A DNA stretch of 40,667 bases from an uncultured Collinsella sp. (GCA_902479095.1 CABSNL010000014.1:1-40667); one strand, 5' to 3'; shown: positions 1-8,320, numbered from the stretch's first letter. Numbers and translations: made by a program. Notes: generated from the sequence alone by a model not told the origin.

Positions 1-33
1 TCTCGTGGGCTCGGAGATGTGTATAAGAGACAG
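1..33. other. Sequencing adapter remnant (Nextera Read-2 transposase adapter)
   Basis: The first 33 bases end in the Tn5 mosaic end (AGATGTGTATAAGAGACAG, positions 15-33) preceded by the Illumina Read-2 tail. This is library adapter, not genome. It replaces the natural continuation of the permease gene, so the window start is an untrimmed contig end. Nothing in these bases should be annotated as coding. Confidence 0.97.
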
Positions 34-1350
34 CTGCGGAAGGATCAGGTTAAGGACAATGGCCATGATGGCGGTGGGAGTTACGGCATTGGAGCCGATG
101 ACGGTGGACACCCAAGCGGGCATACCCTCGCCGGCAAGGCAGCCGCTGGCCATCCAGATACCCAGGCCAAAGACGACGGAGGTGCCGACGATGGTGGTAG
201 TGCGCTGCGTGAGGCCCTCGCGGGTAAACATGCGCACGCCGTTCATGGTGATGGTGCCAAAGACGCCGACGGTCGCGCCGCCGATGACGGGCTGCGGGAT
301 AGCGGAAAGGACGGCAGAAAGCTGCGGGAACAGACCGGCGATGGCAAAGACGGCCGCGATGATCACAAAGACCCACTTGTTGACGACCTTGTTGGAGCAG
401 ATGATGCCCACGTTCTGGCCAAGGGCGCTGGTGGGAAGACCGCCAAGCAGGCCGCCGACCATAGAGGTGAGACCCTGGGACACGATAGCGCCGGAGAGCT
501 CGCGCTCGGTGGGCATACGGTCGATGGAGCCCAGGCAGGCGGCGGAGACGTCACCGATAACCTGGATGGCAACCATGGGGAACACGACGGCGAGGGTAAT
601 GCAGACCTCGGGATCAAACTCGAGCGCGTAGGGCATGAGCTTGGGAAGGGCGAAGACCTGAGCGGTGGCGACGCTGGAGAAATCGATCATGCCAAAGGGG
701 ATGGAGACGATCATGCCGACGATCATGCCAAAGAACACGGATCCAAGCTTGAGCGTGCCCTTGCCAAAGTTGGCGAGCGCAAAGACCACGGCGAAGGTGA
801 TAAGAGCGACGCACCAGGCCTGCGGGGTGCCCCACAGCGGCGTACCCATACCGCCGGCCATATACTTGACGGCCGTGGGATACAGCGAAACGCCGATGGA
901 GAAGATGACCGTTCCGGTCACGACGGGCGGGAACAGCCACTTGATCTTGCTGTAGGCCAGACCAAAGAGGACCGCGACGGCGCCGCCGACGATCTCGCCG
1001 CCCAGCAGCGCACCAAAGCTAAAGCCCGAGGCACCCATGGCCTGCAGGGCCGGCAGGAACGCGAACGAAACGCCCATGACGATGGGCAGGCCGCCGCCGA
1101 TGCGACGGAAGGGGGCAAAGGCCTGAAGGGCCGTGTCGATCGCCGAAAGAATGAGCGCGACCTGGATGATGTCGGTGCTCTGCTGGCTATTAAAGCCGTA
1201 GACGCCGGCCATGATGACCGCCGGGGTAATGATGCCGGCAAACGATGCCAGTACGTGCTGAAGGGCACACGGGATCATTTCCTTAACGGGAGGCATGCCT
1301 TCGCGAGTGAACAGGGCTTCAGTGCCGTTCGTAACCGTCTCCTGGGTCAT
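34..1350 (-). CDS. NCS2-family nucleobase (purine/xanthine-type) permease, C-terminus cut by contig end
   Basis: Integral membrane nucleobase:cation symporter; 439 codons are visible from ATG 1350. The reading frame runs into the adapter without a stop, so the last residues are missing (family length is about 430-460). The N-terminus has the family segment QHVLASFAGIITPAVI (residues 31-46), and many hydrophobic helices follow. GLPTSALGQNVG (about 304-315) lies where NCS2 proteins carry the substrate-site motif of TM10, and Q263-x-x-G-D near 263-267 corresponds to the TM8 region. Many relatives carry an acidic residue there, so substrate (xanthine, urate or uracil) cannot be assigned. The start is supported by a GGTGG-type site just upstream. 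It is divergent from a YheO-type regulator, which is a plausible controller. Confidence 0.88.
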
Positions 1351-1702
1351 TTGACCACCAATCCTCGAAGTAGTTGTTTTCGCATCTAACGCTCTATTGT
1401 GACGCAGTGCGGGGTTGAGGTTGTGCCTTCATTGCATATCGTATTAAAGATGATTCTCATTCTCAATAATAATTTTTTGTTATCAGACTATTCTTCAGCT
1501 GAAATAACGCATTTCCGCAGGTCAGGAAAGTGTCTGGTCAAAATAACATCTAACTTTTCTTTTGGTCAACCGTTTACCGTTAAATTCCTACCGTTCGTCT
1601 GCATTACGCAATGTACCTGCGGATATACGAGATGATGGGCAGCGTGTTACCATGAGAAAAAATTGTTATGAACATTTCCGATTTCACCCAAAGGAGTTGC
1701 CC
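1351..1702. other. Divergent intergenic region between permease and YheO-type regulator
   Basis: This 352-bp spacer is AT-rich compared with its surroundings and must hold both divergent promoters. I see a Fur-like dyad at 1451-1465 and the 10-bp palindrome TTCAGCTGAA at 1494-1503. No convincing paired -35/-10 could be fixed on either strand. No supported gene or RNA lies here. Confidence 0.6.
1451..1465. promoter_or_regulatory. Fur-like 7-1-7 dyad (weak)
   Basis: TGATTCTCATTCTCA matches the 7-1-7 form of the Fur consensus (TGATAAT-n-ATTATCA) at 11 of 14 half-site positions, in the permease/regulator spacer. It is also two direct GAGAAT hexamers on the other strand, so it may be chance in AT-rich DNA. 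The neighbouring genes give no iron link. Confidence 0.25.
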
Positions 1703-2359
1703 GTGAACGAGACCGTACGTCGCTTTTTGCCGATGGTCGATTTTCTGGAGCAGATACTCGGCAAAAACAGCGAAATCGTGCTGCACGATTTCTCGGATCC
1801 CGACCACGCCATCGTCGATATTCGCAACGGCATCGTGAGCGGCCGCAAGGTCGGCGGTCCCGCCACCGATCTGGCACTCAAGATCATGCACGACGCCAAG
1901 TATCGCGACCTGCCGTTTATTACGGGCTACGAGGGGCGCGGTGCCGGCGGCAAGACGTTGGAGTCAGCGACGTACTTTATCCGCGAGAATGACGAGATCG
2001 TCGGTATGCTCTGCGTCAACACCGACCTCTCGACCGTGCGCTCCATCAACGCCATGGCGCAGCAGCTCATGGCGTGCTTCGACGCGGCGCCGACGCGCAC
2101 GGAGCCCGCCCCTATCGAGGTCGAAAGCCTTTCGGAGTCCACACAGGAGCTCATCGACCGCAGCATTGCCGAGTTGCTGAGCGCGCGCGGGCTGGATGTA
2201 GCGTCGCTTGGTCAGAGCGACCGCGTGGACGTCATTCGCCACCTCAACGGCAACGGGGTGTTCATGCTCAAGGGCGCCGTGGCCTGCGCCGCCACCGCGC
2301 TGGGCATCTCGGAGCCCAGCGTCTACCGCTACCTGCAAAAAGTCCGCAAGGAGGGCTAA
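1703..2359 (+). CDS. YheO-like PAS-domain / HTH transcriptional regulator
   Basis: A 218-aa DNA-binding regulator of the YheO/DauR type: an N-terminal PAS-like sensing domain (about residues 5-115, beginning RRFLPMVDFLEQILG and including the DFSDPDHAIVDI stretch) and a C-terminal helix-turn-helix (about 160-218, GISEPSVYRYLQKVRKEG at the very end). The GTG start at 1703 is chosen because AAGGAG lies 6-7 nt upstream (1691-1696); the frame is open further upstream, but without a ribosome site or family similarity. Divergent from the NCS2 permease, which it may regulate (inference; relatives respond to amino acids or other small molecules). Ended by a strong terminator 45 bp downstream. Confidence 0.88.
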   Translation: MNETVRRFLPMVDFLEQILGKNSEIVLHDFSDPDHAIVDIRNGIVSGRKVGGPATDLALKIMHDAKYRDLPFITGYEGRGAGGKTLESATYFIRENDEIVGMLCVNTDLSTVRSINAMAQQLMACFDAAPTRTEPAPIEVESLSESTQELIDRSIAELLSARGLDVASLGQSDRVDVIRHLNGNGVFMLKGAVACAATALGISEPSVYRYLQKVRKEG

Positions 2360-2403
2360 CGAGCAAAATGGAGCGCGGCTCCACAAGCGATCCGTCACTT
2401 GAC

Positions 2404-2442
2404 AAAAGACCCTGCAGCTCGCACGCGCTGCAGGGTCTTTTT
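2404..2442. terminator. Bidirectional intrinsic terminator
   Basis: A perfect 15-bp stem (AAAAGACCCTGCAGC, 2404-2418, with its complement 2427-2441), an 8-nt loop, and A/T tracts on both sides. It lies between the convergent ends of the YheO-type regulator (+) and ridA (-) and can serve both. Confidence 0.93.
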
Positions 2443-2471
2443 GCATGTCATGTTAAGTTGTGGCCAACGCC

Positions 2472-2849
2472 TTAGAGAGCGGCGACGACCTCGATCTCGA
2501 CCAGACCGCCGGCCGGAAGGGCGGCAACCTGGAAAGCGCTGCGCGCGGGGAACGGAGCCTCGAACTTGGAGGCGTAAATCTCGTTCACGGCAGCGAAGTC
2601 GGCAATGTCGGCCAGGTAGACCGTGGTCTTGACGACATCGGCAAAGGTAGCGCCGGCAGCGGTCAGCAGGGCCTCGACGTTGGCGAGGGACTGCTTGGCC
2701 TGGGCCTCGACGCCCTCGGGCATCTTGCCAGTTGCGGGATCGATGCCCAGCTGGCCGGACAGGAACACCATGTTGCCGGCCTGGATACCAGGGGAATACG
2801 GGCCGATGGCTGCGGGTGCGTTATCGGAAGACACGACGGTCTTGCTCAT
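2472..2849 (-). CDS. ridA: RidA family reactive intermediate/imine deaminase
   Basis: A 125-aa cytosolic RidA (YjgF/YER057c/UK114), which hydrolyses reactive enamine/imine intermediates released by PLP enzymes such as threonine dehydratase. Family blocks are present in order: IGPYSP (15-20), FLSGQLGIDPATG (29-41), NVEALLTAAG (57-66), VVKTTVYL (72-79) and the C-terminal PARSAFQVAALP block with R103, the equivalent of the catalytic arginine (R105 in E. coli). Length is normal. The ATG at 2849 follows AAGGAG at good spacing. It appears monocistronic, with its own promoter (2938-2966) and a hairpin leader, and ends at the shared terminator at 2404-2442. Confidence 0.95.
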   Translation of the reverse strand: MSKTVVSSDNAPAAIGPYSPGIQAGNMVFLSGQLGIDPATGKMPEGVEAQAKQSLANVEALLTAAGATFADVVKTTVYLADIADFAAVNEIYASKFEAPFPARSAFQVAALPAGGLVEIEVVAAL

Positions 2850-2881
2850 GTTTTTCTCCTTACAATCAAATAGAGAGCGTG

Positions 2882-2929
2882 AGCGCGGTGTTCGCACCGG
2901 GAGGCACAGTTCGGTCTGAACACCGCGCT
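2882..2929 (-). promoter_or_regulatory. Hairpin in the ridA 5' leader
   Basis: A perfect 12-bp inverted repeat (AGCGCGGTGTTC 2882-2893; GAACACCGCGCT 2918-2929) encloses 24 nt. It sits almost at the predicted transcript start and about 20 nt before the ridA ribosome site. No U-tract follows, so it is not a standard terminator. It may stabilise the 5' end or bind a regulator. Confidence 0.6.
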
Positions 2930-2937
2930 TGATTGGG

Positions 2938-2966
2938 ATAGTACTCAAGGTTTCCGCGCGATGCAA
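2938..2966 (-). promoter_or_regulatory. Predicted ridA promoter
   Basis: On the minus strand, -35 TTGCAT (2961-2966), a 17-bp spacer and -10 TACTAT (2938-2943), each matching the sigma-70-type consensus at 4 of 6 positions. Transcription would start just before the leader hairpin. Confidence 0.5.
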
Positions 2967-3148
2967 GATTATTATCACGTTGCGAGAATATTTTATCGCC
3001 CAACGGTTTCCCCGAACCGCTGAACGGTTCTCCACGGGGTCAGCCAGCCCAAGCTGCTGAAGACTTTATCCCGCTTGGAGCACGGGCATCGCCTGCCGCA
3101 ACGGCACCACTATACTTTTGAATATCTGAGCATTTTGAAAGGCAGGAT

Positions 3149-5644
3149 ATGACCGCAACCGCCAGTCGAACCACCAACCGCAGACCCGAGCTTTTGGCGC
3201 CCGCCGGAGGGCCCGAGCCCTTTGCCGCCGCACTCGCCGCGGGGGCAGACGCCATCTATTGCGGCATGGGCAGCTTCAACGCCCGCCGCAAGGCCACCAA
3301 CTTTACCGACGAGGCCTTTGAGCAAGCCTGCCGCGCCGCACATCTAGCCGGGTCGCGCGTCTACGTCACGGTCAACATCGTCATCAAGCAGTCCGAGATG
3401 GGCGATGCGCTGCAACTCATCCATCGCTGCTCCACGCTGGGCGCCGACGCCTTCATCATCCAGGACTGGGGCCTGTTCTTTGAGGTCAAGCGCACGATGC
3501 CCGGCATCGAGACGCACATCTCGACCCAGGCGAACATCCATGATGACCGCGGAACGCTTTGGTGCCGCGAGCAGGGCGCCGACCGCGTGACCCTCTCGCG
3601 CGAGCTCTCCATCGACGAGATCGCCGTCATTCACAACGCCGCGCCCGATGTGGACCTGGAGGTCTTTAGCCACGGTGCCATCTGCTTTTGCTACTCGGGT
3701 CTGTGCCTGCTGTCGAGCTTTGCCATGGCTGGCCGCTCGGCCAACCGCGGCATGTGCGCCCAGCCCTGCCGCCTACCCTACGAGCTAATTGACGAGAACG
3801 GCCGCTCGCTCTCCCCTGCCGGTCGCGAGCGCGCGCTGTGCCCGCGCGACACCAACACGTCGCTGCTTGTTCGCCGTCTGTATGACGCCGGCGCCGCATC
3901 GCTCAAGCTCGAGGGCCGCATGAAGGCCCCCGATTACGTGTATTCCATCGTCGACGTGTACCGTCATCAGATTGATGACATGCTGGCCGATGTTTCGACC
4001 TCCAAGGATGAGGATGCAGCCCGCCAGCGCCAGCTCAAGCGCTGCTTTAATCGCGACTTTACGCACGCCTACCAGGATGGCACCTCGGGCGACGAGATGA
4101 TGAGCTACGAGCGCTCCAACAACCGCGGCCAGATTGTGGGCACGGTGCTGGGCAGCCGTCTGGCCAACCGCGATGTACGCGGACTCAAGCCCGACGATCG
4201 CCGTCGCCGCGCCGCCATCGCCCGCATTGAGCTGCTTGAGCCCGTGGGCAAGGGCGACCTGCTGGAGCTTCGCCACGATAACGAGTTTGACCAGTTCCTG
4301 ACCACCATTGCCGCCGATGATGCCGCTGCCGGCGATGTTATCGAGTGTCGCGTGCCCCGTAGCATGCCCGAGGGCTGCCGCGTGCGCGTGATTCGAAGCC
4401 AGCGCGCCATTGACGCCGCCGGCGCCGCACTCAAGCGCGATGTGCTGCGCCGCCGCGCCGTAGACGTGTCCGTTGTGGCGCGTCTGGGCGAGCCGTTTGC
4501 CGTTACGCTCACCTGTTGCGACGATCCTTCGCTTACGGCCACGGCCACGGGCTTTACCGTCGAGGCTGCCAAGACCCGCGCCGTCGAGGCATCCGATCTG
4601 GTTGAGCACGTCGGGCGCATGGGCTCCTCTCCCTTTGAGGCCGCAAGCTTTGACGTTTCGCTCGACGCCGGCTGCGGTATGGGCTTTTCCGCCGTGCACA
4701 AGGTGCGCGCCGCCGCTTGTAAGGCGCTGGAAGAGGCCATTCTGGCACCGTACGAGGAGCGCGCGAAAACGCTCGAGCTGCCGGCGTTTGTAACCAGTGA
4801 TTCCCGCCCCGCGCCCGAGCACTACCGCGACGAGCCGCAGATCTGCGCCACCGTCACCTCGCTCGAGGCCGCCGAGGCAGCCCGCGCGGAGGGTGCAACG
4901 CGCATCAATATGACCACCGACGCGCTCGAGGCTGTCGGACTCTCCCCTGCCGATGCATTTGAGCAGGGTATCGTGCCCGTGCTCGACGAGGTCTGCCGCG
5001 CCGTTGACCACGTACGCGTCGACCCGTGGGTTGTTGCCGGCGCCACGGTCGCTATTGGCAACATCTCTGAGCTTGCCCTGGCCGCCCAGGTTGGCGCCAC
5101 GGCCGAGATTCGCTCTTGCCTGCCAGTGCACAACACGCCCTGCATGGAGGCGCTTGCCGAGCGCGGCGCCGGTGCTTTTTGGCTCTCGCCCGAGATCACG
5201 CTCGACGAGATTGTCTCGCTCGGCGCCGCCGCGCCCGCTGCTCTGGGCATCACCGTCTTTGGCCGCCCGCGCGTCATGACAAGCGAGCATTGCATTCTGC
5301 AGGTTGCCAACGGCTGCATCCACGATTGCGCCAACTGCCGCCTGCGTGCCCGCAAGCTCTCGCTCAAGAATATCGACGGAAAGGTCATGCCCGTCCGCAC
5401 CGACATCCATGGCCGCTCTCGCTTGTACGACGCCTACCCCATCGACCTCACGCCACAGGTACCACAGCTGCTCGACGCCGGCGTGCGTCGTCTCATGGTG
5501 GACGGAACGCTGCTCGAGGCGGATGAGGTGGGTCGTGCCGTCGCCCGCGTCCGTCGCGCCGTCGAGGCGGCTCAAGCCGGCCGTAAGCCCGCCGCCCGCC
5601 TGCGCGGGGCGACCTCGGGCTGCATGTTTGTGGGAATTAGCTAA
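3149..5644 (+). CDS. Peptidase U32 family protein, RlhA-like (23S rRNA hydroxylation type)
   Basis: An 831-aa cytosolic protein of the U32 family. The N-terminal TIM-barrel-like domain starts at ELLAPAGGPEPF (14-25). The family signature spans about residues 171-190 (E171-x-F, H175G, cysteines C179, C181, C186), followed by C203 and C207 in RGMCAQPCRLPY. Such clustered cysteines are typical of U32 enzymes that use an iron-sulfur cluster with prephenate. A long C-terminal part adds a second cysteine cluster (CILQ...GCIHDCANC, about 714-731) and ends TSGCMFVGIS. E. coli RlhA, which makes 5-hydroxycytidine 2501 in 23S rRNA, is shorter (about 650-670 aa); this longer form is common among U32 relatives. 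The ATG follows GGCAGG. A candidate -10, TATACT, is at 3111-3116. It is followed 15 bp later by a pseudouridine synthase, suggesting an rRNA-modification unit. The exact target is inferred. Confidence 0.85.
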   Translation: MTATASRTTNRRPELLAPAGGPEPFAAALAAGADAIYCGMGSFNARRKATNFTDEAFEQACRAAHLAGSRVYVTVNIVIKQSEMGDALQLIHRCSTLGADAFIIQDWGLFFEVKRTMPGIETHISTQANIHDDRGTLWCREQGADRVTLSRELSIDEIAVIHNAAPDVDLEVFSHGAICFCYSGLCLLSSFAMAGRSANRGMCAQPCRLPYELIDENGRSLSPAGRERALCPRDTNTSLLVRRLYDAGAASLKLEGRMKAPDYVYSIVDVYRHQIDDMLADVSTSKDEDAARQRQLKRCFNRDFTHAYQDGTSGDEMMSYERSNNRGQIVGTVLGSRLANRDVRGLKPDDRRRRAAIARIELLEPVGKGDLLELRHDNEFDQFLTTIAADDAAAGDVIECRVPRSMPEGCRVRVIRSQRAIDAAGAALKRDVLRRRAVDVSVVARLGEPFAVTLTCCDDPSLTATATGFTVEAAKTRAVEASDLVEHVGRMGSSPFEAASFDVSLDAGCGMGFSAVHKVRAAACKALEEAILAPYEERAKTLELPAFVTSDSRPAPEHYRDEPQICATVTSLEAAEAARAEGATRINMTTDALEAVGLSPADAFEQGIVPVLDEVCRAVDHVRVDPWVVAGATVAIGNISELALAAQVGATAEIRSCLPVHNTPCMEALAERGAGAFWLSPEITLDEIVSLGAAAPAALGITVFGRPRVMTSEHCILQVANGCIHDCANCRLRARKLSLKNIDGKVMPVRTDIHGRSRLYDAYPIDLTPQVPQLLDAGVRRLMVDGTLLEADEVGRAVARVRRAVEAAQAGRKPAARLRGATSGCMFVGIS

Positions 5645-5659
5645 CTGAAAGGCTTACAC

Positions 5660-6319
5660 GTGAACGAAGAACCTCAAGTCCTCTACTGCGACGCCTGGCT
5701 CATGGCCATCGACAAGCCCGCCGGCATGATCGTCCACGGCGACGGCACCGGCGAGCGCACGCTTACCGACTACGCCAGCGACCTGCTGTTGGCGATGGGC
5801 GACGGCTTTGCCGCAACCGACATGCAGCCGCTCAACCGCCTGGACCGTGACACCACCGGCGTGGTGCTGTTTTCGCTCGACAAGCAGACGCAGCCCGCCT
5901 TTGACCAGATGGTCATCGACCACGCTTTCGAAAAGCACTACCTGGCGCTCGCCGAGGGCAAGATCGACTGGAACGAGAAGCTCATCGACAAGCCCATCGC
6001 CCGCGACCGTCACGACAGCCGCAAGATGCGCGTCGGCGCCAGTGGCAAGCCGTCTCAAACGCGCGTGAAGGTGCTCAAGCGTCTTAAGAGCCGTCGTGGC
6101 CTGCCCACGCGCTCGTATATCGATGTCGAGCTGCTCACCGGCCGCAAACACCAGATCCGCGTGCATCTGGCGAGCGAGCGTCATCCCTTGGTGGGCGACG
6201 AGCTCTACGGCACGCCGCGTCCCTGCGGCCTGATGCTCCATGCCCACAGCGTGTCCTTTACGCATCCCGTAACCGGAGAGCACGTCCACATCGAAGCCCC
6301 CTACCCCTGGGAGCCCTAA
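5660..6319 (+). CDS. RluA-family RNA pseudouridine synthase
   Basis: A 219-aa enzyme that isomerises uridine to pseudouridine in RNA. The catalytic block NRLDRDTTGVVLF gives D62 as the nucleophile. The conserved GRKHQIRVHLA (about 165-175) and HPLVGDELYG motifs follow, and the ending MLHAHSVSFTHPVTGE is typical. There is no N-terminal S4 RNA-binding domain, so it is a short RluA/YlyB-like form. GTG 5660 follows GAAAGG about 6 nt upstream. It starts 15 bp after the U32 gene, so the two are almost certainly co-transcribed and may modify the same rRNA. The substrate position cannot be read from the sequence. The A-type terminator-like repeat begins 3 bp after the stop codon. Confidence 0.92.
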   Translation: MNEEPQVLYCDAWLMAIDKPAGMIVHGDGTGERTLTDYASDLLLAMGDGFAATDMQPLNRLDRDTTGVVLFSLDKQTQPAFDQMVIDHAFEKHYLALAEGKIDWNEKLIDKPIARDRHDSRKMRVGASGKPSQTRVKVLKRLKSRRGLPTRSYIDVELLTGRKHQIRVHLASERHPLVGDELYGTPRPCGLMLHAHSVSFTHPVTGEHVHIEAPYPWEP

Positions 6320-6321
6320 AG

Positions 6322-6365
6322 CCTGCCGAAAAGGGACAGGTTTATTTTGGCAGGTTTTATCTGGG
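6322..6365 (+). repeat. Dispersed terminator-like repeat, family A copy 1
   Basis: CCTGCC...AAAA and TTTTGGCAGG arms enclose the shared centre GGGACAGGTTTA, followed by TTTTAT. The element starts 3 bp after the pseudouridine synthase stop and has the form of an intrinsic terminator for it. Near-identical copies are at 32245-32289 (+) and 34193-34236 (-). The rest of the gap to 6436 shows no further structure. Confidence 0.8.
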
Positions 6366-6435
6366 CAATCGTCAAAACCAAGACAAAAGTTCCTACCCCT
6401 TTGTGGTGGTTTTGGCCTTAGCCCGTCCCCTGCTG

Positions 6436-7182
6436 TTAGACCGTGATGACGTTGTCCATTGCCCGGTACTTGGCAGGGACATCGCCTGCGGTAATAATCG
6501 TTGCGTCACGGAAGTCCGCGAACTTGACGGGCGCCACCATGCCAAATTTACTGGCGTCCGAGATTACGAAGCGCTTGGCCGTATGGCGCATCGAGATACG
6601 CTTTACTTGCGCCTCCTCGATATCGGGCGCCGTGAAGCCCTGCTCGGCGGCAATGCCGTTAGAGCCCCAAAAGCCACAGTTGAAGTTGTAGCGGTCTAAG
6701 GTTGCCAAGGCATCGGGGCCAACGAGCGCCTCGGTCTCGGGTTTGAGCTCGCCGCCCAGCACCACGGTACGCATGCCGCGCAAAGCAAGGCGTTGAGCAT
6801 GGAGCACGGAATCGGTCACATAGGTGACATCTTCAAGGTGTGGAAGATGCTCGATGAGCCTGAGCGTCGTCGAGCCCGAGTCGATGTATACAAAGCTCTC
6901 AGGCTCCACAAGCGCCGCCGCACGGGCGCAGATACGCTCCTTGTCATCGTTATGGAGGTCGCTGCGCTCATTAAGCGTTAGGTCGCGCGTCACGTGCGCG
7001 CGCTCAAGACTCGTCGCTCCACCGTGGACCTTGGCGATGCGATGCGCTCGGTCGAGCGTCTGCAGGTCGCGCCGAATGGTAGACGCCGTTACGCCCAGGG
7101 CTTCGGCAAGCTCCGGCACGGTAACCGAGCCGGCCTGCTGCACCATCGACACAATCGCGTTGAGCCTATCTTCCGCAAGCAT
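6436..7182 (-). CDS. DeoR-family transcriptional regulator
   Basis: A 248-aa repressor-type protein. The N-terminal DeoR winged helix (residues about 5-58) includes SVTVPELAEALGVTASTIRRDLQTLD with the family's RRDL recognition-helix signature. The C-terminal DeoRC sensor domain (about 75-230) has YIDSGSTTLRLIEHL, VLGGELKPETEALVGP and DASKFGMVAPVKFAD, the region that binds phosphorylated sugars in relatives. ATG 7182 is preceded by GAGGAGGAG inside the end of the upstream oxidoreductase gene. Only 3 bp separate the genes, so translation is probably coupled. The nearest candidate operator is the palindrome at 8321-8338, suggesting autoregulation together with the oxidoreductase. The effector is unknown. 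Confidence 0.93.
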   Translation of the reverse strand: MLAEDRLNAIVSMVQQAGSVTVPELAEALGVTASTIRRDLQTLDRAHRIAKVHGGATSLERAHVTRDLTLNERSDLHNDDKERICARAAALVEPESFVYIDSGSTTLRLIEHLPHLEDVTYVTDSVLHAQRLALRGMRTVVLGGELKPETEALVGPDALATLDRYNFNCGFWGSNGIAAEQGFTAPDIEEAQVKRISMRHTAKRFVISDASKFGMVAPVKFADFRDATIITAGDVPAKYRAMDNVITV

Positions 7183-7185
7183 CGT

Positions 7186-8265
7186 TTACTCCTCCTCGGG
7201 GTACACGACTCCCCAGTCGGCGCGAAGCTTGGTCATAAGCTTCATAACATCAGAAGCATAATCCAGCAGCTCGCGCTTAGAGTCGTCGCCGGCAACGGCC
7301 TTCTCAAGATCGGCCATCTCATAGCAAAGGGCGTAAGCCTCGGTGCCGGCGTGGACCTCCTCGCGGTGGCCGTCCGCAGTCCACACGATGGTCGCGTGAT
7401 CGGCGCGCGGATACTCGTTGACCTCGATATAGCACTTGTCGAAGCTAATAATCGAGCGCTTGGGTTGCTTGGAGTGGAGTGTGAGGCTCACAACGCCCAG
7501 CTGCTGCTCGGCATTACGGCAGACGATGCCGCCCGCAACGTCAACGCCGGTCTCGCAGGTGTTGCCCAGCGAAATGACCTCAGCGGGCTGGCTTGCCATA
7601 AAGAGACGCATGACGGACAGGGCATAGACGCCAATATCGAGCATAGCACCGCCAGCAAGGTTGCGGTTGTAGAAGCGATTGGTCAGATCGCCGTACTCCT
7701 TGTAGCTGCCAAAGTTGAGCTGAGCGAGATTCATGCGGCCGAACTCGCCGACATCCATACGACGACGCAGCTCCTGATACAAGGGCATGTGAAGCACCGT
7801 GGTGGCGTCCATAAGGACGACGTTGTGCTCGTCGGCGATGGCACGCGCCTCGTCGAGCTCAGCGGAATTGAGGGTAATGGCCTTCTCGCAGAGCACGTGC
7901 TTACCAGCTGCCAGAGCGGCTCGCAGGTAGGTGATATGCGTGTTGTGCGGCGTGGTGATATAGACTGCGTCAATGTTCGGATCGGCGTAGAGGTCCTCGA
8001 CCGTCTCGTATACCTTCTCAACGCCATACTGCTCTGCAAAAGCTTGAGCCTTGGACAGGGTGCGGTTGGCAACGCCCGCAAGCTTGCGGCCGGCAAGAGC
8101 GAGAGATTGGGCCATCTGGTTGGCGATAACGCCGCAACCGATCACAGCCCAACGAAGCTTGGGAGCCGTAAAGATATCATCGGGGAACGGCTTGTCCTGA
8201 ACCGAAGCGAACGCTGCCTTTGCGGCTGCTTCGGCGTCGAGCGGAGCCTGTTTGGAATCTGCCAT
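7186..8265 (-). CDS. Gfo/Idh/MocA-family NAD(P)-dependent oxidoreductase
   Basis: A 359-aa cytosolic sugar or cyclitol dehydrogenase-like protein. A Rossmann NAD-binding domain starts after a 35-residue N-terminal extension: AVIGCGVIANQMAQ (40-53, GxGxxA). The cofactor motif is CEKAIT (126-131), where the usual EKP has alanine instead of proline. The C-terminal substrate domain has AGGAMLDIGVYALS with the family's Asp and Tyr. It resembles the dihydrodiol-dehydrogenase-like branch; the substrate is not predictable. ATG 8265 follows AGGAGG. It is first in an operon with the DeoR-type regulator, which fits catabolism of a carbohydrate controlled by that regulator (inference). Confidence 0.9.
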   Translation of the reverse strand: MADSKQAPLDAEAAAKAAFASVQDKPFPDDIFTAPKLRWAVIGCGVIANQMAQSLALAGRKLAGVANRTLSKAQAFAEQYGVEKVYETVEDLYADPNIDAVYITTPHNTHITYLRAALAAGKHVLCEKAITLNSAELDEARAIADEHNVVLMDATTVLHMPLYQELRRRMDVGEFGRMNLAQLNFGSYKEYGDLTNRFYNRNLAGGAMLDIGVYALSVMRLFMASQPAEVISLGNTCETGVDVAGGIVCRNAEQQLGVVSLTLHSKQPKRSIISFDKCYIEVNEYPRADHATIVWTADGHREEVHAGTEAYALCYEMADLEKAVAGDDSKRELLDYASDVMKLMTKLRADWGVVYPEEE

Positions 8266-8320
8266 TATGTGCCTCCTGAGTCATCGGAAGTCCTTCATTT
8301 CCAACAGCCTTATATTCGCA

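Noticed and set aside
1..33. A genuine Tn5-type transposon end
   Set aside because: The mosaic end is joined to the Illumina Read-2 tail and lies exactly at the contig edge, so it is a library adapter.
19..1389. A 456-codon open frame on the plus strand opposite the permease
   Set aside because: It begins inside the adapter, has very low-complexity Gly/Asp/His-rich composition typical of antisense shadow frames, and lies opposite a well-supported NCS2 permease.
3785..5575. A 596-codon minus-strand open frame inside the U32 gene
   Set aside because: Antisense shadow without a ribosome site or recognisable domain; the plus-strand U32 protein explains the region fully.
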